From contig OX044357.1 in assembly GCA_943846675.1 (NCBI GenBank), forward strand, positions 2,480,001-2,544,000: a stretch of 64,000 nucleotides of DNA, read 5' to 3'. This DNA is from UBA987 sp002292105. GTDB lineage: Bacteria > Bacteroidota > Bacteroidia > NS11-12g > UBA9320. Under the pieces are notes generated by a model that was not told the origin of the DNA, did not search any database, and was given only the letters and a program-made list of their open reading frames with translations. Of this stretch, positions 1-7,496 are shown piece after piece. Position 1 is the stretch's first letter, and the number at the start of each line of letters is the position of its first letter. The position numbers were made by a program, and so were the translations under genes.

Positions 1-360
1 CTTGGCATCGGTTGGGCCGGCGTTTTGCGAAACCAGAACTCCATAATTGGCACATGTGGTTTTAACAGCATTGATTATCCAAATCTGCGTGCTGAAATTG
101 GTGGAGAAATGGCAGCCAATTATTGGGGCAAACACTTGGCATTGGAAGCAACTAATGCCATAGTCCAATTTGGGTTTGACCAACTTAAACTGCATAGCAT
201 TGAGGCCAAAGTGAATCCAAACAACAGGGGTGCTATTTTTCTTTTAAAACAATTGGGATTTGAGCAGGAAGCGCTGTTTAAGGATCGTATCTATTTTAAC
301 AAGGCATACCAAGATATGGCGGTCTATACCGTTTTCAAATCAAGCTTCAAACCGCACTAA
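1..360 (+). CDS. GNAT family N-acetyltransferase, C-terminal part
   Basis: The reading frame is open from the first base of the window, so the gene starts upstream. About 119 residues are visible. They match the acetyl-CoA-binding half of RimJ/RimL-type GNAT enzymes: a GGEMAANYWGKHLALEA segment and the typical VNPNNRGAIFLLKQLGF stretch before the last strands. Such enzymes transfer acetyl groups to amines or protein N-termini; the substrate cannot be told. The stop codon overlaps the end of the convergent thioredoxin gene by 4 bp, so no terminator separates them. Confidence 0.85.
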   Translation, partial: LGIGWAGVLRNQNSIIGTCGFNSIDYPNLRAEIGGEMAANYWGKHLALEATNAIVQFGFDQLKLHSIEAKVNPNNRGAIFLLKQLGFEQEALFKDRIYFNKAYQDMAVYTVFKSSFKPH

Positions 361-827
361 TTTAAAAACTTTTCAAGTTCCTGCGTACTGACTTCGCGGC
401 CTAAGACTTGACCATGTTGATCAACCAGTACATTGTTAGGCAAATAGTAAATCTTCGCTTTTTTCAGAAATGCACTATTCCATTTAGACGTATCTCTTAC
501 ATGCGTTGGCCAAGCCAAGTAATCGTTGCGAATTGCCTTTCTCCATCGCAAAGAATCCGTATCCAACGCCACGCTAACGATCTCAAAATTTTGCTTTTTA
601 TACTTGGCGTAGAGTGCATTAAGTTCACCATTTTTTACTCGACAGGGTTGACACCATGACGCCCAAAATTCAATCAAGACAAGTTTGTTGTCTAGCACTG
701 CATGCGATACAGAATCCGTTAACTGATAATACTGCCTAAACGAATTGTAGTCGAAGCTATTGTCGTTTTTGGTGAAAGAAAAACTAGATAATACGGTTAG
801 CCCTATAAAAAAGCGTAACCACCGCAT
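357..827 (-). CDS. Thioredoxin-like thiol-disulfide protein (TlpA/ResA type), exported
   Basis: 156 residues. An N-terminal hydrophobic stretch (residues about 5-18) looks like a signal peptide or anchor, followed by a thioredoxin fold with the active site WASWCQPC (Cys59, Cys62) and a cis-proline region near LPNNVLVD. It probably acts as a periplasmic thiol reductase. It is the last gene of a reverse operon: its ATG overlaps the murA stop by 1 bp, which suggests translational coupling. The link between murA and an envelope redox protein is positional only; the physiological partner is unknown. Confidence 0.85.
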   Translation of the reverse strand: MRWLRFFIGLTVLSSFSFTKNDNSFDYNSFRQYYQLTDSVSHAVLDNKLVLIEFWASWCQPCRVKNGELNALYAKYKKQNFEIVSVALDTDSLRWRKAIRNDYLAWPTHVRDTSKWNSAFLKKAKIYYLPNNVLVDQHGQVLGREVSTQELEKFLN

Positions 828-2134
828 TAGGCTATACGCTCTATAGATGCACCTATGGCATTAAGTCTGCCTTCGATGTTTTGATAGCCTCTATCTATTT
901 GCTCGATGTTGTGAATAGTGCTAACTCCATCTGCACTCATCGCAGCAATTAACAAAGACACACCGGCTCTAATATCAGGCGATGTCATCTGAATTCCCTT
1001 TAGATTTAGTCTTTTGTTCAGCCCCATAACCGTTGCACGGTGCGGGTCACATAATATGATTTGCGCGCCCATGTCTATCAAACTATCAACAAAAAACAAT
1101 CTACTTTCAAACATCTTTTGATGGATTAATACATTGCCGTTCGCTTGGGTACACATCACTAGAATTACACTCAACAAGTCAGGTGTCAACCCTGGCCATG
1201 GTGCATCAGCAATGGTCATCATCGACCCATCAATAAAACTATCAATCGTATAATTTTCATTGTCGTACACGCGAATATCATCACCAATTACATCGAAATT
1301 AACCCCCAAACGTTTAAACGTTTCAGGAATAATACCAAGCTCATTAATGTTAACATCCTTGATGGTAATATCCGAATTGGTAATCGTTGCTAAAGCAATA
1401 AAGCTACCCACTTCAATCATGTCAGGGAGTAACCGATGCGTACAACCACCAAGGGATTGTACACCTTCAATGGTCAGTAAATTTGAACCAACTCCTGAGA
1501 TTTTGGCCCCCATTGAATTTAGCATCTTACATAACTGCTGAACATATGGCTCGCATGCTGCATTGTAAATCGTGGTAACACCTTCTGCCATTGTGGCGGC
1601 CATAACGATGTTAGCCGTTCCTGTAACCGATGCTTCATGTAAAAGCATGTCAGCACCAACGAGCTTGTCGGTACTTATTTTATAAAAATTCTCGTCGCGT
1701 AAGAACTCAAAATCTGCCCCGAGGTTTTCAAAACCGATAAAGTGTGTATCCAGTCTACGTCTTCCGATTTTATCTCCGCCAGGACTAGGAATATAGCCTT
1801 TGCCAAATCTTGCCAATAATGGCCCAATAATCATTACAGAACCTCGGATGCTTTTCGCTTTGTTTCTAAAATCAACAGAATCAAGGTAATCTAAATCAAT
1901 GTTGTCAGAGGTAAAGGAATAATCTTGATCGTTCAGCTGTTTTACCGTCACACCGAGGCCTTTTAACAAGTCAATGAGTTTGTTGACATCTCGAATAGCC
2001 GGAATGTTTTCGATTACTACTTCTTCCGGGGTCAACAACACTGCTGAAAGCACCTGAAGTGCTTCATTTTTAGCACCCTGAGGTATTATCTCGCCTTTTA
2101 GTTTATGGCCTCCAGTAATTTTAAACGTTCCCAT
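827..2134 (-). CDS. murA: UDP-N-acetylglucosamine 1-carboxyvinyltransferase
   Basis: 435 residues, the usual MurA length. It catalyses the first committed step of peptidoglycan synthesis, transferring enolpyruvate from PEP to UDP-GlcNAc in the cytoplasm. The N-terminal GAKNEAL keeps the PEP-contacting Lys22. The active-site loop reads PSPGGDKIGRRRLD: the loop position that is Cys115 in E. coli is Asp121 here. That exchange is known to keep activity but block fosfomycin alkylation. The gene sits in the middle of an operon; its ATG overlaps the DUF4290 stop by 1 bp and its stop overlaps the thioredoxin ATG by 1 bp. Confidence 0.97.
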   Translation of the reverse strand: MGTFKITGGHKLKGEIIPQGAKNEALQVLSAVLLTPEEVVIENIPAIRDVNKLIDLLKGLGVTVKQLNDQDYSFTSDNIDLDYLDSVDFRNKAKSIRGSVMIIGPLLARFGKGYIPSPGGDKIGRRRLDTHFIGFENLGADFEFLRDENFYKISTDKLVGADMLLHEASVTGTANIVMAATMAEGVTTIYNAACEPYVQQLCKMLNSMGAKISGVGSNLLTIEGVQSLGGCTHRLLPDMIEVGSFIALATITNSDITIKDVNINELGIIPETFKRLGVNFDVIGDDIRVYDNENYTIDSFIDGSMMTIADAPWPGLTPDLLSVILVMCTQANGNVLIHQKMFESRLFFVDSLIDMGAQIILCDPHRATVMGLNKRLNLKGIQMTSPDIRAGVSLLIAAMSADGVSTIHNIEQIDRGYQNIEGRLNAIGASIERIA

Positions 2135-2799
2135 TAATACCTACGTTTTTGATTTCTATTTCTGTTTCTGTTTTGGTTGTTTCCACGGTTTTTGTGTCCG
2201 CGCTGCTTGCTATTAGACTTAAAGTTTTTAGAACGTGTTCTATTGGCTTCAATGTGGATTTGAAGATCGTCTTCAGTAACATTTAACGTTCCCTTCGACA
2301 AGGTTCTTAAGTGTTCAATAACCGTTGCTTTGTCCAGGTTTTCATCATTCCAATTTCTCGAAGAATTCACCATAAACGAAGCGATGTAGTTGATAAACGC
2401 TTCTTTAATCTCTGGGTCTTCCATCTCTGCCGCCTCCTCAACCATCGTTTGGAGGTTGCGACCATAAAATCTGAACTTAATCAGCTCGTCTTTGTACGGA
2501 ATTCTTTCTGGTTTTTGCTCAACCGATTCTCTACTCGGCTTTTCAAACGGACCATCTACATCAAGTTCAAAATCTGATATGATGAACAAGTGATCCCACA
2601 ATTTATGTTCGTAATCTTCTAGCTCTTTAACACCTGGATTCAAGTTTATCATCACTTGAATCATTGTTTCAGCCATCTCGTTGCGTTTTATTCGGTCTGG
2701 AATTGTACAAATGTGTTTGACCATTTCTTGAACTGAACGGCCGTATTCTGAAATAGCCATCGGTTCTGCTTGCGTATTATACGCCATGTTATGTTCCAT
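2134..2799 (-). CDS. DUF4290 family protein
   Basis: 221 residues from the first ATG. The N-terminal 180 residues match the Bacteroidota-specific DUF4290 family (ISEYGRSVQEMVKH, then a helical domain). The last 30 residues are a strongly basic Asn/Arg/Gln tail (RGNNQNRNRNRNQKRRY), which suggests RNA or polyanion binding by inference. No function is established. A second ATG at 2787 begins MAYNTQAEP; a candidate -7 element at 2804-2811 would start transcription near 2798, which favours 2787 as the true start. It is the first gene of the DUF4290-murA-thioredoxin operon. Confidence 0.88.
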   Translation of the reverse strand: MEHNMAYNTQAEPMAISEYGRSVQEMVKHICTIPDRIKRNEMAETMIQVMINLNPGVKELEDYEHKLWDHLFIISDFELDVDGPFEKPSRESVEQKPERIPYKDELIKFRFYGRNLQTMVEEAAEMEDPEIKEAFINYIASFMVNSSRNWNDENLDKATVIEHLRTLSKGTLNVTEDDLQIHIEANRTRSKNFKSNSKQRGHKNRGNNQNRNRNRNQKRRY

Positions 2800-2803
2800 A
2801 TTG

Positions 2804-2811
2804 CGAAGTTA
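2804..2811 (-). promoter_or_regulatory. Candidate -7 promoter element of the DUF4290-murA operon
   Basis: Reads TAACTTCG on the reverse strand, one base off the Bacteroidota -7 consensus TANNTTTG. No clear -33 TTG is seen. Placement predicts transcription from about 2798. Confidence 0.35.
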
Positions 2812-2879
2812 AGAAGGAAGGGCGACTAATAATTAACAATATATAATTAATGATGTACGATTAACAATTAACATCGAAA

Positions 2880-2925
2880 TTGATAGTTGATAGTTGATAG
2901 TTGATAGTTGATAGTTGATAGTTGA
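2880..2925. repeat. Tandem 7-bp repeat, unit TTGATAG, 6.6 copies
   Basis: Six perfect direct copies of TTGATAG plus four further bases, followed by the related runs GAAAATT. It lies upstream of the DUF4290 operon. Degenerate relatives (TTGATAGCTGATAATTGAG-like) recur at about 3105-3160, 3485-3570, 3830-3905 and 56130-56170. Confidence 0.9.
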
Positions 2926-2940
2926 AAATTGAAAATTAAA

Positions 2941-3106
2941 AGGTCGTCCTAAATCATGCATGCGTCAATGAGCCTCGGCCCACCAAAAATGCGGGGGACG
3001 CGCTGGCCTGTGTTGGGGAGCATATTTTTGGGAAGACTTTTTGTTTCGTTTTTGGTCTCAAAAATGAAAATCGGTTATAGGCTGATAAGCCTAATGGAAG
3101 AAAGTT
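2941..3106 (+). repeat. Half copy of the dispersed MITE-like element (A half)
   Basis: Nearly identical to 3572-3748 and, inverted, to the left halves of 58790-59167 and 62441-62838. It contains the shared block TTTGTTTCGTTTTTGG, then TCGGTTATAGG and a terminal hairpin pairing AGGCT with AGCCT. The inner border joins the TTGATAG heptamer tract. Only one arm is present, so this is a solo half. Confidence 0.85.
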
Positions 3107-3167
3107 GATAGCTGATAGCTGATAGCGGAGAATTGAGAGTTGAGAATTGAAAATTAAAAGGTCGTCC

Positions 3168-3475
3168 TAAGTCATGCACGATTGAAAATGACCTTTGAAG
3201 TTTTCCGTAGAAAACGAGGAAGGCTTTTGTGTGCAGGCCTTGCGCTAAGCAGGCAGGAAAGCGCAGCGGTGTGGGCTGAGGGAAAGAAAAGCCTTTCGTA
3301 GATTTCAAAGAAAACTTCTGAAGTCTTGATTTTTCCGCCGGCAGGCGGATACGTTTGTTTCGTTTTTTTATCAAGAAAAAAATGAAAGCCGGGTTATAGG
3401 GGTGGCAACCCCTAAGCAAAGAAAAAGTCAAGGTTATAGAGCTTGTCCGACTGCCGGCGGACTGATAAGCCTAAT
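3168..3475 (+). repeat. Half copy of the dispersed MITE-like element (B half)
   Basis: Matches the right halves of the full elements at 58927-59167 and 62597-62838 almost base for base. It carries a GC-rich palindrome CCGCCGGCAGGCGG (near 3339), the shared TTTGTTTCGTTTTTTTATC arm, and the end hairpin TAGGGGT-TGGC-AACCCCTA. A second hairpin with GTCCGACTGCCGGCGGAC follows at about 3447. Reverse-strand reading frames run through it but are judged non-coding. Confidence 0.85.
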
Positions 3476-3571
3476 CGAAGAAAGTTGAAAGGTTGATAGC
3501 TGATAATTGAGAATTGATAGCTGATAGCGGAGAATTGAAAGCTAAGAATTGAAAGTTGAAAGTTGAAAATT

Positions 3572-3748
3572 AAAAGGTCGTCCTAAATCATGCATGGGTT
3601 AATGAGCCTCGGCCCACCAAAAATGTGGGGGACGCGCTGGCCTGTGTTGGGGAGCATATTTTTGGAAAGACTTTTTGTTTCGTTTTTGGTCTCAAAAATG
3701 AAAATCGGTTATAGGCTGATAAGCCTAATGGAAGAAAAAGCCAGGGTT
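3572..3748 (+). repeat. Second half copy of the dispersed element (A half)
   Basis: A near-identical duplicate of 2941-3106, ending in the same AGGCT/AGCCT hairpin, then running into a related GGGCGGAAGCCC hairpin near 3760. The rest of the gap up to 3969 holds only degenerate TTGATAG-like heptamers and no credible gene. Confidence 0.85.
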
Positions 3749-3969
3749 TTAGGGCGGAAGCCCTGAATGACGCGTAGGGAAAGGTAGAATGTAAAATTCT
3801 AAATGTTGAATGTTAATCGGATTGTTGAGTTGATAGTTGAGTATTGATAGCTGATAATTGAGAATTGATAGCGGAGAATTGATAGCTAAGAATTGAGAAT
3901 TGAAACTTGACCAGTCATGTGTCGTGAGTCAATCAGTCCTACGTCAACAAACACATCCACAATTACCAA

Positions 3970-5412
3970 CTAAAACTTAATACAAATATTCTTCGCTTCC
4001 GTAAAAAACTTAAGCGCTTCCCATCCGCCTTCACGGCCTACGCCGGAATTTTTCATACCACCAAACGGGGTTCTTAAATCACGCACCAACCAACAATTTA
4101 CCCATACAATTCCCGCTTTAATTCTATCCGCAAATCGATGGGCTTTTGAGATGTCCTGCGTCCAAATGGTAGAAGCCAATCCGTATCCTGTTGAATTCGC
4201 TAAAGCCAGTGCTTCTTCTTCTGTATCAAATGGTTGAATCGTTACTACAGGCCCAAAAATTTCCTCTTGATTTGTTCTACAATTCTCGTCGAGTCCTTCA
4301 ATAATAGTAGGTCGTAAGTACCAACCGTCCTTAAATTCTCCTTCCAACTGAACAGACTCTCCTCCTGTCAAAATTATGCCGCCTTCTTCTTTAGCCAACT
4401 CAATATAGCTTTTCACTTTCTCGAAATGTGGTTCTGAAACGATCGCCCCCATTCTGCTGTCGTCCTCCATCGGGTTGCCCACCTTAAACTTCGAGACTTT
4501 CTCAACAAAAGCATCCCTAAATTTTTCGTAAATATCTCTTTGGATATAAATTCTTGACCCACAAAGGCATATTTGACCTTGATTCGCAAAAGACGAATTC
4601 AATGTTGTTTTTAGTGCCTTATCAAAGTCACAATCATCAAAGATGATATTGGGGTTTTTACCCCCAAGTTCTAAGCTTAACTTCTTAAACATCGGCGCAG
4701 CTGTGCGCGCGATGTGCGCACCTGTCGACGTACCACCTGTAAAGGATATTATCGGCACATCTGGATGTTCTACAATGGCATTGCCCGCTTCTCCACCTAA
4801 ACCGTGAACGATATTGAACACACCTTTAGGAAATCCTGCTTCGATACAGAGTTCCGACAAAAGGAAAGCGGTCATAGGCGTCACCTCACTCGGCTTGGCC
4901 ACAACGGTATTACCCGCAGCTAATGCAGGAGCAACCTTCCAACTAAACAGGTATAACGGTAAATTCCAAGGAGACACGCAACCTGCCACACCTATTGGCG
5001 TACGTGTTGTAAAATTTATAAGTCCGTCTGATGTTCTATGACTTTCACTTGCAAAGTGTTTGATTGCCGTACCAAAAAATCCAAAATTATCACGAGCTCT
5101 TGGAATATCGACAGATTTAGCCAACCATAAAGGTTTACCATTGTCTCTACTTTCGGCTTCTGCCAGTCTATCTAAATTCTTGTCGATTAAGTCCGACAGC
5201 TTCATGATGATGGCACTTCTTTGTTCGATACGCATAGCACTCCAAGCTGGAAATGCTTTTTTGGCTGCATCTACCGCCAAATCTACATCTGCTGTATTTG
5301 ACCTTGGAATATGACTATAAACCTTGCCCGTTGCCGGTTCGTAGTTGTCGATATAAGCACCAGAAGCCGGAGCAACTAAGGCGCCATTAATATAGTTTTT
5401 GAGCTGAAGCAT
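3970..5412 (-). CDS. NAD(P)-dependent aldehyde dehydrogenase, muconic semialdehyde type
   Basis: 480 residues, full length for the ALDH superfamily. Visible are the cofactor motif VVAKPSEVTPM, the general base in LELGGKNP (Glu248) and the catalytic Cys282 in FANQGQICLCGS. The ICLCGSRIYIQ context resembles ALDH8A1 and bacterial 2-aminomuconate or 2-hydroxymuconate semialdehyde dehydrogenases, so a role in tryptophan/kynurenine or aromatic breakdown is likely. No other pathway gene is adjacent. It is monocistronic, with a candidate -7 element at 5430-5437. The exact substrate is inference. Confidence 0.9.
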   Translation of the reverse strand: MLQLKNYINGALVAPASGAYIDNYEPATGKVYSHIPRSNTADVDLAVDAAKKAFPAWSAMRIEQRSAIIMKLSDLIDKNLDRLAEAESRDNGKPLWLAKSVDIPRARDNFGFFGTAIKHFASESHRTSDGLINFTTRTPIGVAGCVSPWNLPLYLFSWKVAPALAAGNTVVAKPSEVTPMTAFLLSELCIEAGFPKGVFNIVHGLGGEAGNAIVEHPDVPIISFTGGTSTGAHIARTAAPMFKKLSLELGGKNPNIIFDDCDFDKALKTTLNSSFANQGQICLCGSRIYIQRDIYEKFRDAFVEKVSKFKVGNPMEDDSRMGAIVSEPHFEKVKSYIELAKEEGGIILTGGESVQLEGEFKDGWYLRPTIIEGLDENCRTNQEEIFGPVVTIQPFDTEEEALALANSTGYGLASTIWTQDISKAHRFADRIKAGIVWVNCWLVRDLRTPFGGMKNSGVGREGGWEALKFFTEAKNICIKF

Positions 5413-5429
5413 ATTGCTGAATTTCAGGT

Positions 5430-5437
5430 CAAAAGTA
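5430..5437 (-). promoter_or_regulatory. Candidate -7 promoter element of the aldehyde dehydrogenase
   Basis: TACTTTTG on the reverse strand, an exact match to TANNTTTG, 18 bp upstream of the ATG at 5412. No convincing -33 element. Confidence 0.45.
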
Positions 5438-5461
5438 AGGAAGAATTGGGATTAACTTAGG

Positions 5462-6886
5462 CTAAAACCGGGTCATTATTCCCATTTTAAATCCTATGGT
5501 GTTCACACGCTCTCCTTCTGTTGTTAGCATTGATTGGTTCGTGGTTGCCGCATTGATTTCGGCATGGACGCTAAAATTGGTTGTCAAACGATACCCGAGC
5601 CCTAGGTGGATTGCTGGTCTTACAAGGCTGGGCCTAATGGCCTGTTCATTCTGCTTCATAATTGAAGCAAAATTTGATGGCGCTGAATGCGTAAATTTTG
5701 GCTTAACCATAAACGTTGAACTGACCAAAGCAGTCACCTCAAATCTTTCCAAAGGAAGTGTATAACCGATCTGAACAGGAATAGTGACGTAACTTATTTT
5801 TGATTTGCCTATAATCGATTCAGAGGTTGCATTACTGTCCAACACCAATTCTGTGTTGTAGCGTCTTTCAATTAAAGAAACTACTTTTTCGTTGAACAAA
5901 AATTCATTAGTCACTAACGCATAGTAACTCGAAATTGTATCAAGCCTTGGCTCGGGCGCTATCATTGCTTCATAAGTACTGTTGAAGGTCGCTTGCCCCA
6001 GACCAGCAGAAAGGCTGAATCTGTCTAGTCGACATCCACCACTTACACCAAAAGAAAAACCACCCTTTTGTGTATGCCACAAACCGTTTTCAACAATCGG
6101 ATTAGCCGATGTATTGCTTGTGATATGTGAATAGCCAGTATTTAGGGTAACAAACCAATTAGACAATCGAGGGTTTACAACATATGATGACTGATTTTCT
6201 GCGCCTACATCTTGGTCTTTGTTCACCAACTCGACTTCTGTCACCGCACTTGCTTTGATATCTGGTACTGGTGCGTAGGTTGGTGTATTCTTGTTTTCGG
6301 TATTGATTTCCTTATTCGTTTCGCCCTTATCTTCTTTATTGCGGATTGGCTGAGACTCAACCATAGGTTGGCTTGACATATCTCTTAAAGGAGCATCTTG
6401 AACTGCCTTAATTTCCTTGGCATCTGGTTCCATTGTCGCTACTGTTTGAGTTCGGAGTTCAGGGTTAGATTCTTCGTCTTTTACATGTTGTTTCGGTTCA
6501 GAAGTCTGGCTTTGGGTTTTGGCTTTGTTTATTGGTGATTCGTCCAACTCAGCAAACACAATTTCTTGTGATGACGCATGGTCTAATACATCATCGGATG
6601 CTATCTCAGCCTTGTTGCTGTTAGCCGCCTGTGTATTCTTTATTTCGGTTTGAGAAACAGATTCGCTAACGCTGTTATCCTTTTTCATCAATGACGATAT
6701 ACCATAAATAATACCAACGCTCACAAGCAGTGCTAAGCTTATGTATATCCAACCTTTATTTGCTTTACGAACAGGATAGACGGCATCAAGTTGTGACGAA
6801 GCCTCAGCCCATAGAATTTCATCTACAGGGTATTGCTTCTCTGCCCCATTTTTGAATATTTCGTCTATATTTTTCAAATCGCTCAT
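5462..6886 (-). CDS. Trans-envelope protein with a beta-barrel-like C-terminus, sigma-factor partner
   Basis: 474 residues in three parts. Residues 1-45 are charged and predicted cytoplasmic. Residues 46-66 form one membrane helix. Residues about 70-225 are a Ser/Glu/Lys/Gln-rich low-complexity linker. Residues about 230-474 alternate aromatic and polar positions (NWFVTLNTGYSHI, GGFSFGVSGGCRLDRFSLS) and end in GFKMGIMTRF, as in outer membrane barrels. Its ATG overlaps the TGA of the ECF sigma gene (ATGA). By position it is the likely anti-sigma or signal-input partner, but no classical anti-sigma domain is recognisable. Confidence 0.7.
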   Translation of the reverse strand: MSDLKNIDEIFKNGAEKQYPVDEILWAEASSQLDAVYPVRKANKGWIYISLALLVSVGIIYGISSLMKKDNSVSESVSQTEIKNTQAANSNKAEIASDDVLDHASSQEIVFAELDESPINKAKTQSQTSEPKQHVKDEESNPELRTQTVATMEPDAKEIKAVQDAPLRDMSSQPMVESQPIRNKEDKGETNKEINTENKNTPTYAPVPDIKASAVTEVELVNKDQDVGAENQSSYVVNPRLSNWFVTLNTGYSHITSNTSANPIVENGLWHTQKGGFSFGVSGGCRLDRFSLSAGLGQATFNSTYEAMIAPEPRLDTISSYYALVTNEFLFNEKVVSLIERRYNTELVLDSNATSESIIGKSKISYVTIPVQIGYTLPLERFEVTALVSSTFMVKPKFTHSAPSNFASIMKQNEQAIRPSLVRPAIHLGLGYRLTTNFSVHAEINAATTNQSMLTTEGERVNTIGFKMGIMTRF

Positions 6887-7443
6887 TGTGCCAATCTTAT
6901 TTTCTCTGTTCGATTTTGCTCATGCTTAATCATTTGTTGTAGCTGGGTTCTAGCTTGGTTTAAATGCCATTTTGAATTTCCTTCACTCATACCCAACATA
7001 TCTGCAATTTCTCTGTGTTTATACCCATCCAAAACATACAGGTTAAAAACATTCCGTGAGTTGATAGGGAGCTTGGTTAACATGGTCAAAATATCATCAA
7101 CGTTTAACTTATCATGACTGACACTGTACCCATTCACCCTTTGGTTTGGGACGGCATCAAGTGCGATGGCTTCATGGCGTTTGTCTGACCGATATTCATC
7201 TATCAAGTGCCGCACAGCTATCGTTTTTACCCATGGCAACATCGCCTTATCATCTTGATACGTTTCTAACCCTTTAAGCACCTTCAGGTATATTGTATTT
7301 AACGCTGCTCCCGCGTCATCATAGTTGTTTTTATATCGGATACATATATTCATTAAAAAGCTAAACAACTCTTTGTAGAGTTCGTTCTGAGAACGTCTGT
7401 CGTTCTTCAAACAGTTTTTAATCAGCTTTTTATCTATGGCCAT
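6883..7443 (-). CDS. ECF-type RNA polymerase sigma factor
   Basis: 186 residues from the ATG at 7443 (MAIDKKLIK); a TTG nine bases further upstream is less likely. Region 2 lies at about residues 20-90 (FLMNICIRYKNNYDDA, PWVKTIAVRHLIDEYR) and region 4 at about 125-175 (LPINSRNVFNLYVLDGYKHREIADML), the helix-turn-helix that reads -35 elements. It directs a small regulon in response to an envelope signal. The downstream gene overlaps by 4 bp, a typical sigma/anti-sigma arrangement. The strong hairpin at 7453-7478 lies immediately upstream of its start. Confidence 0.92.
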   Translation of the reverse strand: MAIDKKLIKNCLKNDRRSQNELYKELFSFLMNICIRYKNNYDDAGAALNTIYLKVLKGLETYQDDKAMLPWVKTIAVRHLIDEYRSDKRHEAIALDAVPNQRVNGYSVSHDKLNVDDILTMLTKLPINSRNVFNLYVLDGYKHREIADMLGMSEGNSKWHLNQARTQLQQMIKHEQNRTEKIRLAQ

Positions 7444-7452
7444 AAAAGGCAA

Positions 7453-7478
7453 AAACGGGGTTATTGCTAACCCCGTTT
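7453..7478 (-). terminator. Intrinsic terminator after the PKD protein, in the leader of the sigma gene
   Basis: Perfect 11-bp inverted repeat AAACGGGGTTA / TAACCCCGTTT with a TTGC loop. On the reverse strand it follows the PKD gene by 18 bp and is followed by TTGCCTTTT, a weak T tract. It ends about 9 bp before the sigma-factor ATG. Confidence 0.8.
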
Positions 7479-7496
7479 GATGTTAGAATGAATTCT

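Noticed and set aside
2880..2925. Heptamer array as a CRISPR
   Set aside because: Units are 7 bp with no spacers and no cas genes are in the window.
3075..3431. Reverse-strand frames of 90-170 codons at 3075-3431, 58850-59125, 62540-62860 and 62388-62897 with similar proteins
   Set aside because: They lie wholly in the dispersed element. Differences between copies are mostly amino-acid-changing, two frames are open in the same stretch at 62388-62897, and there is no start site or domain. They look like repeat DNA that happens to be open.
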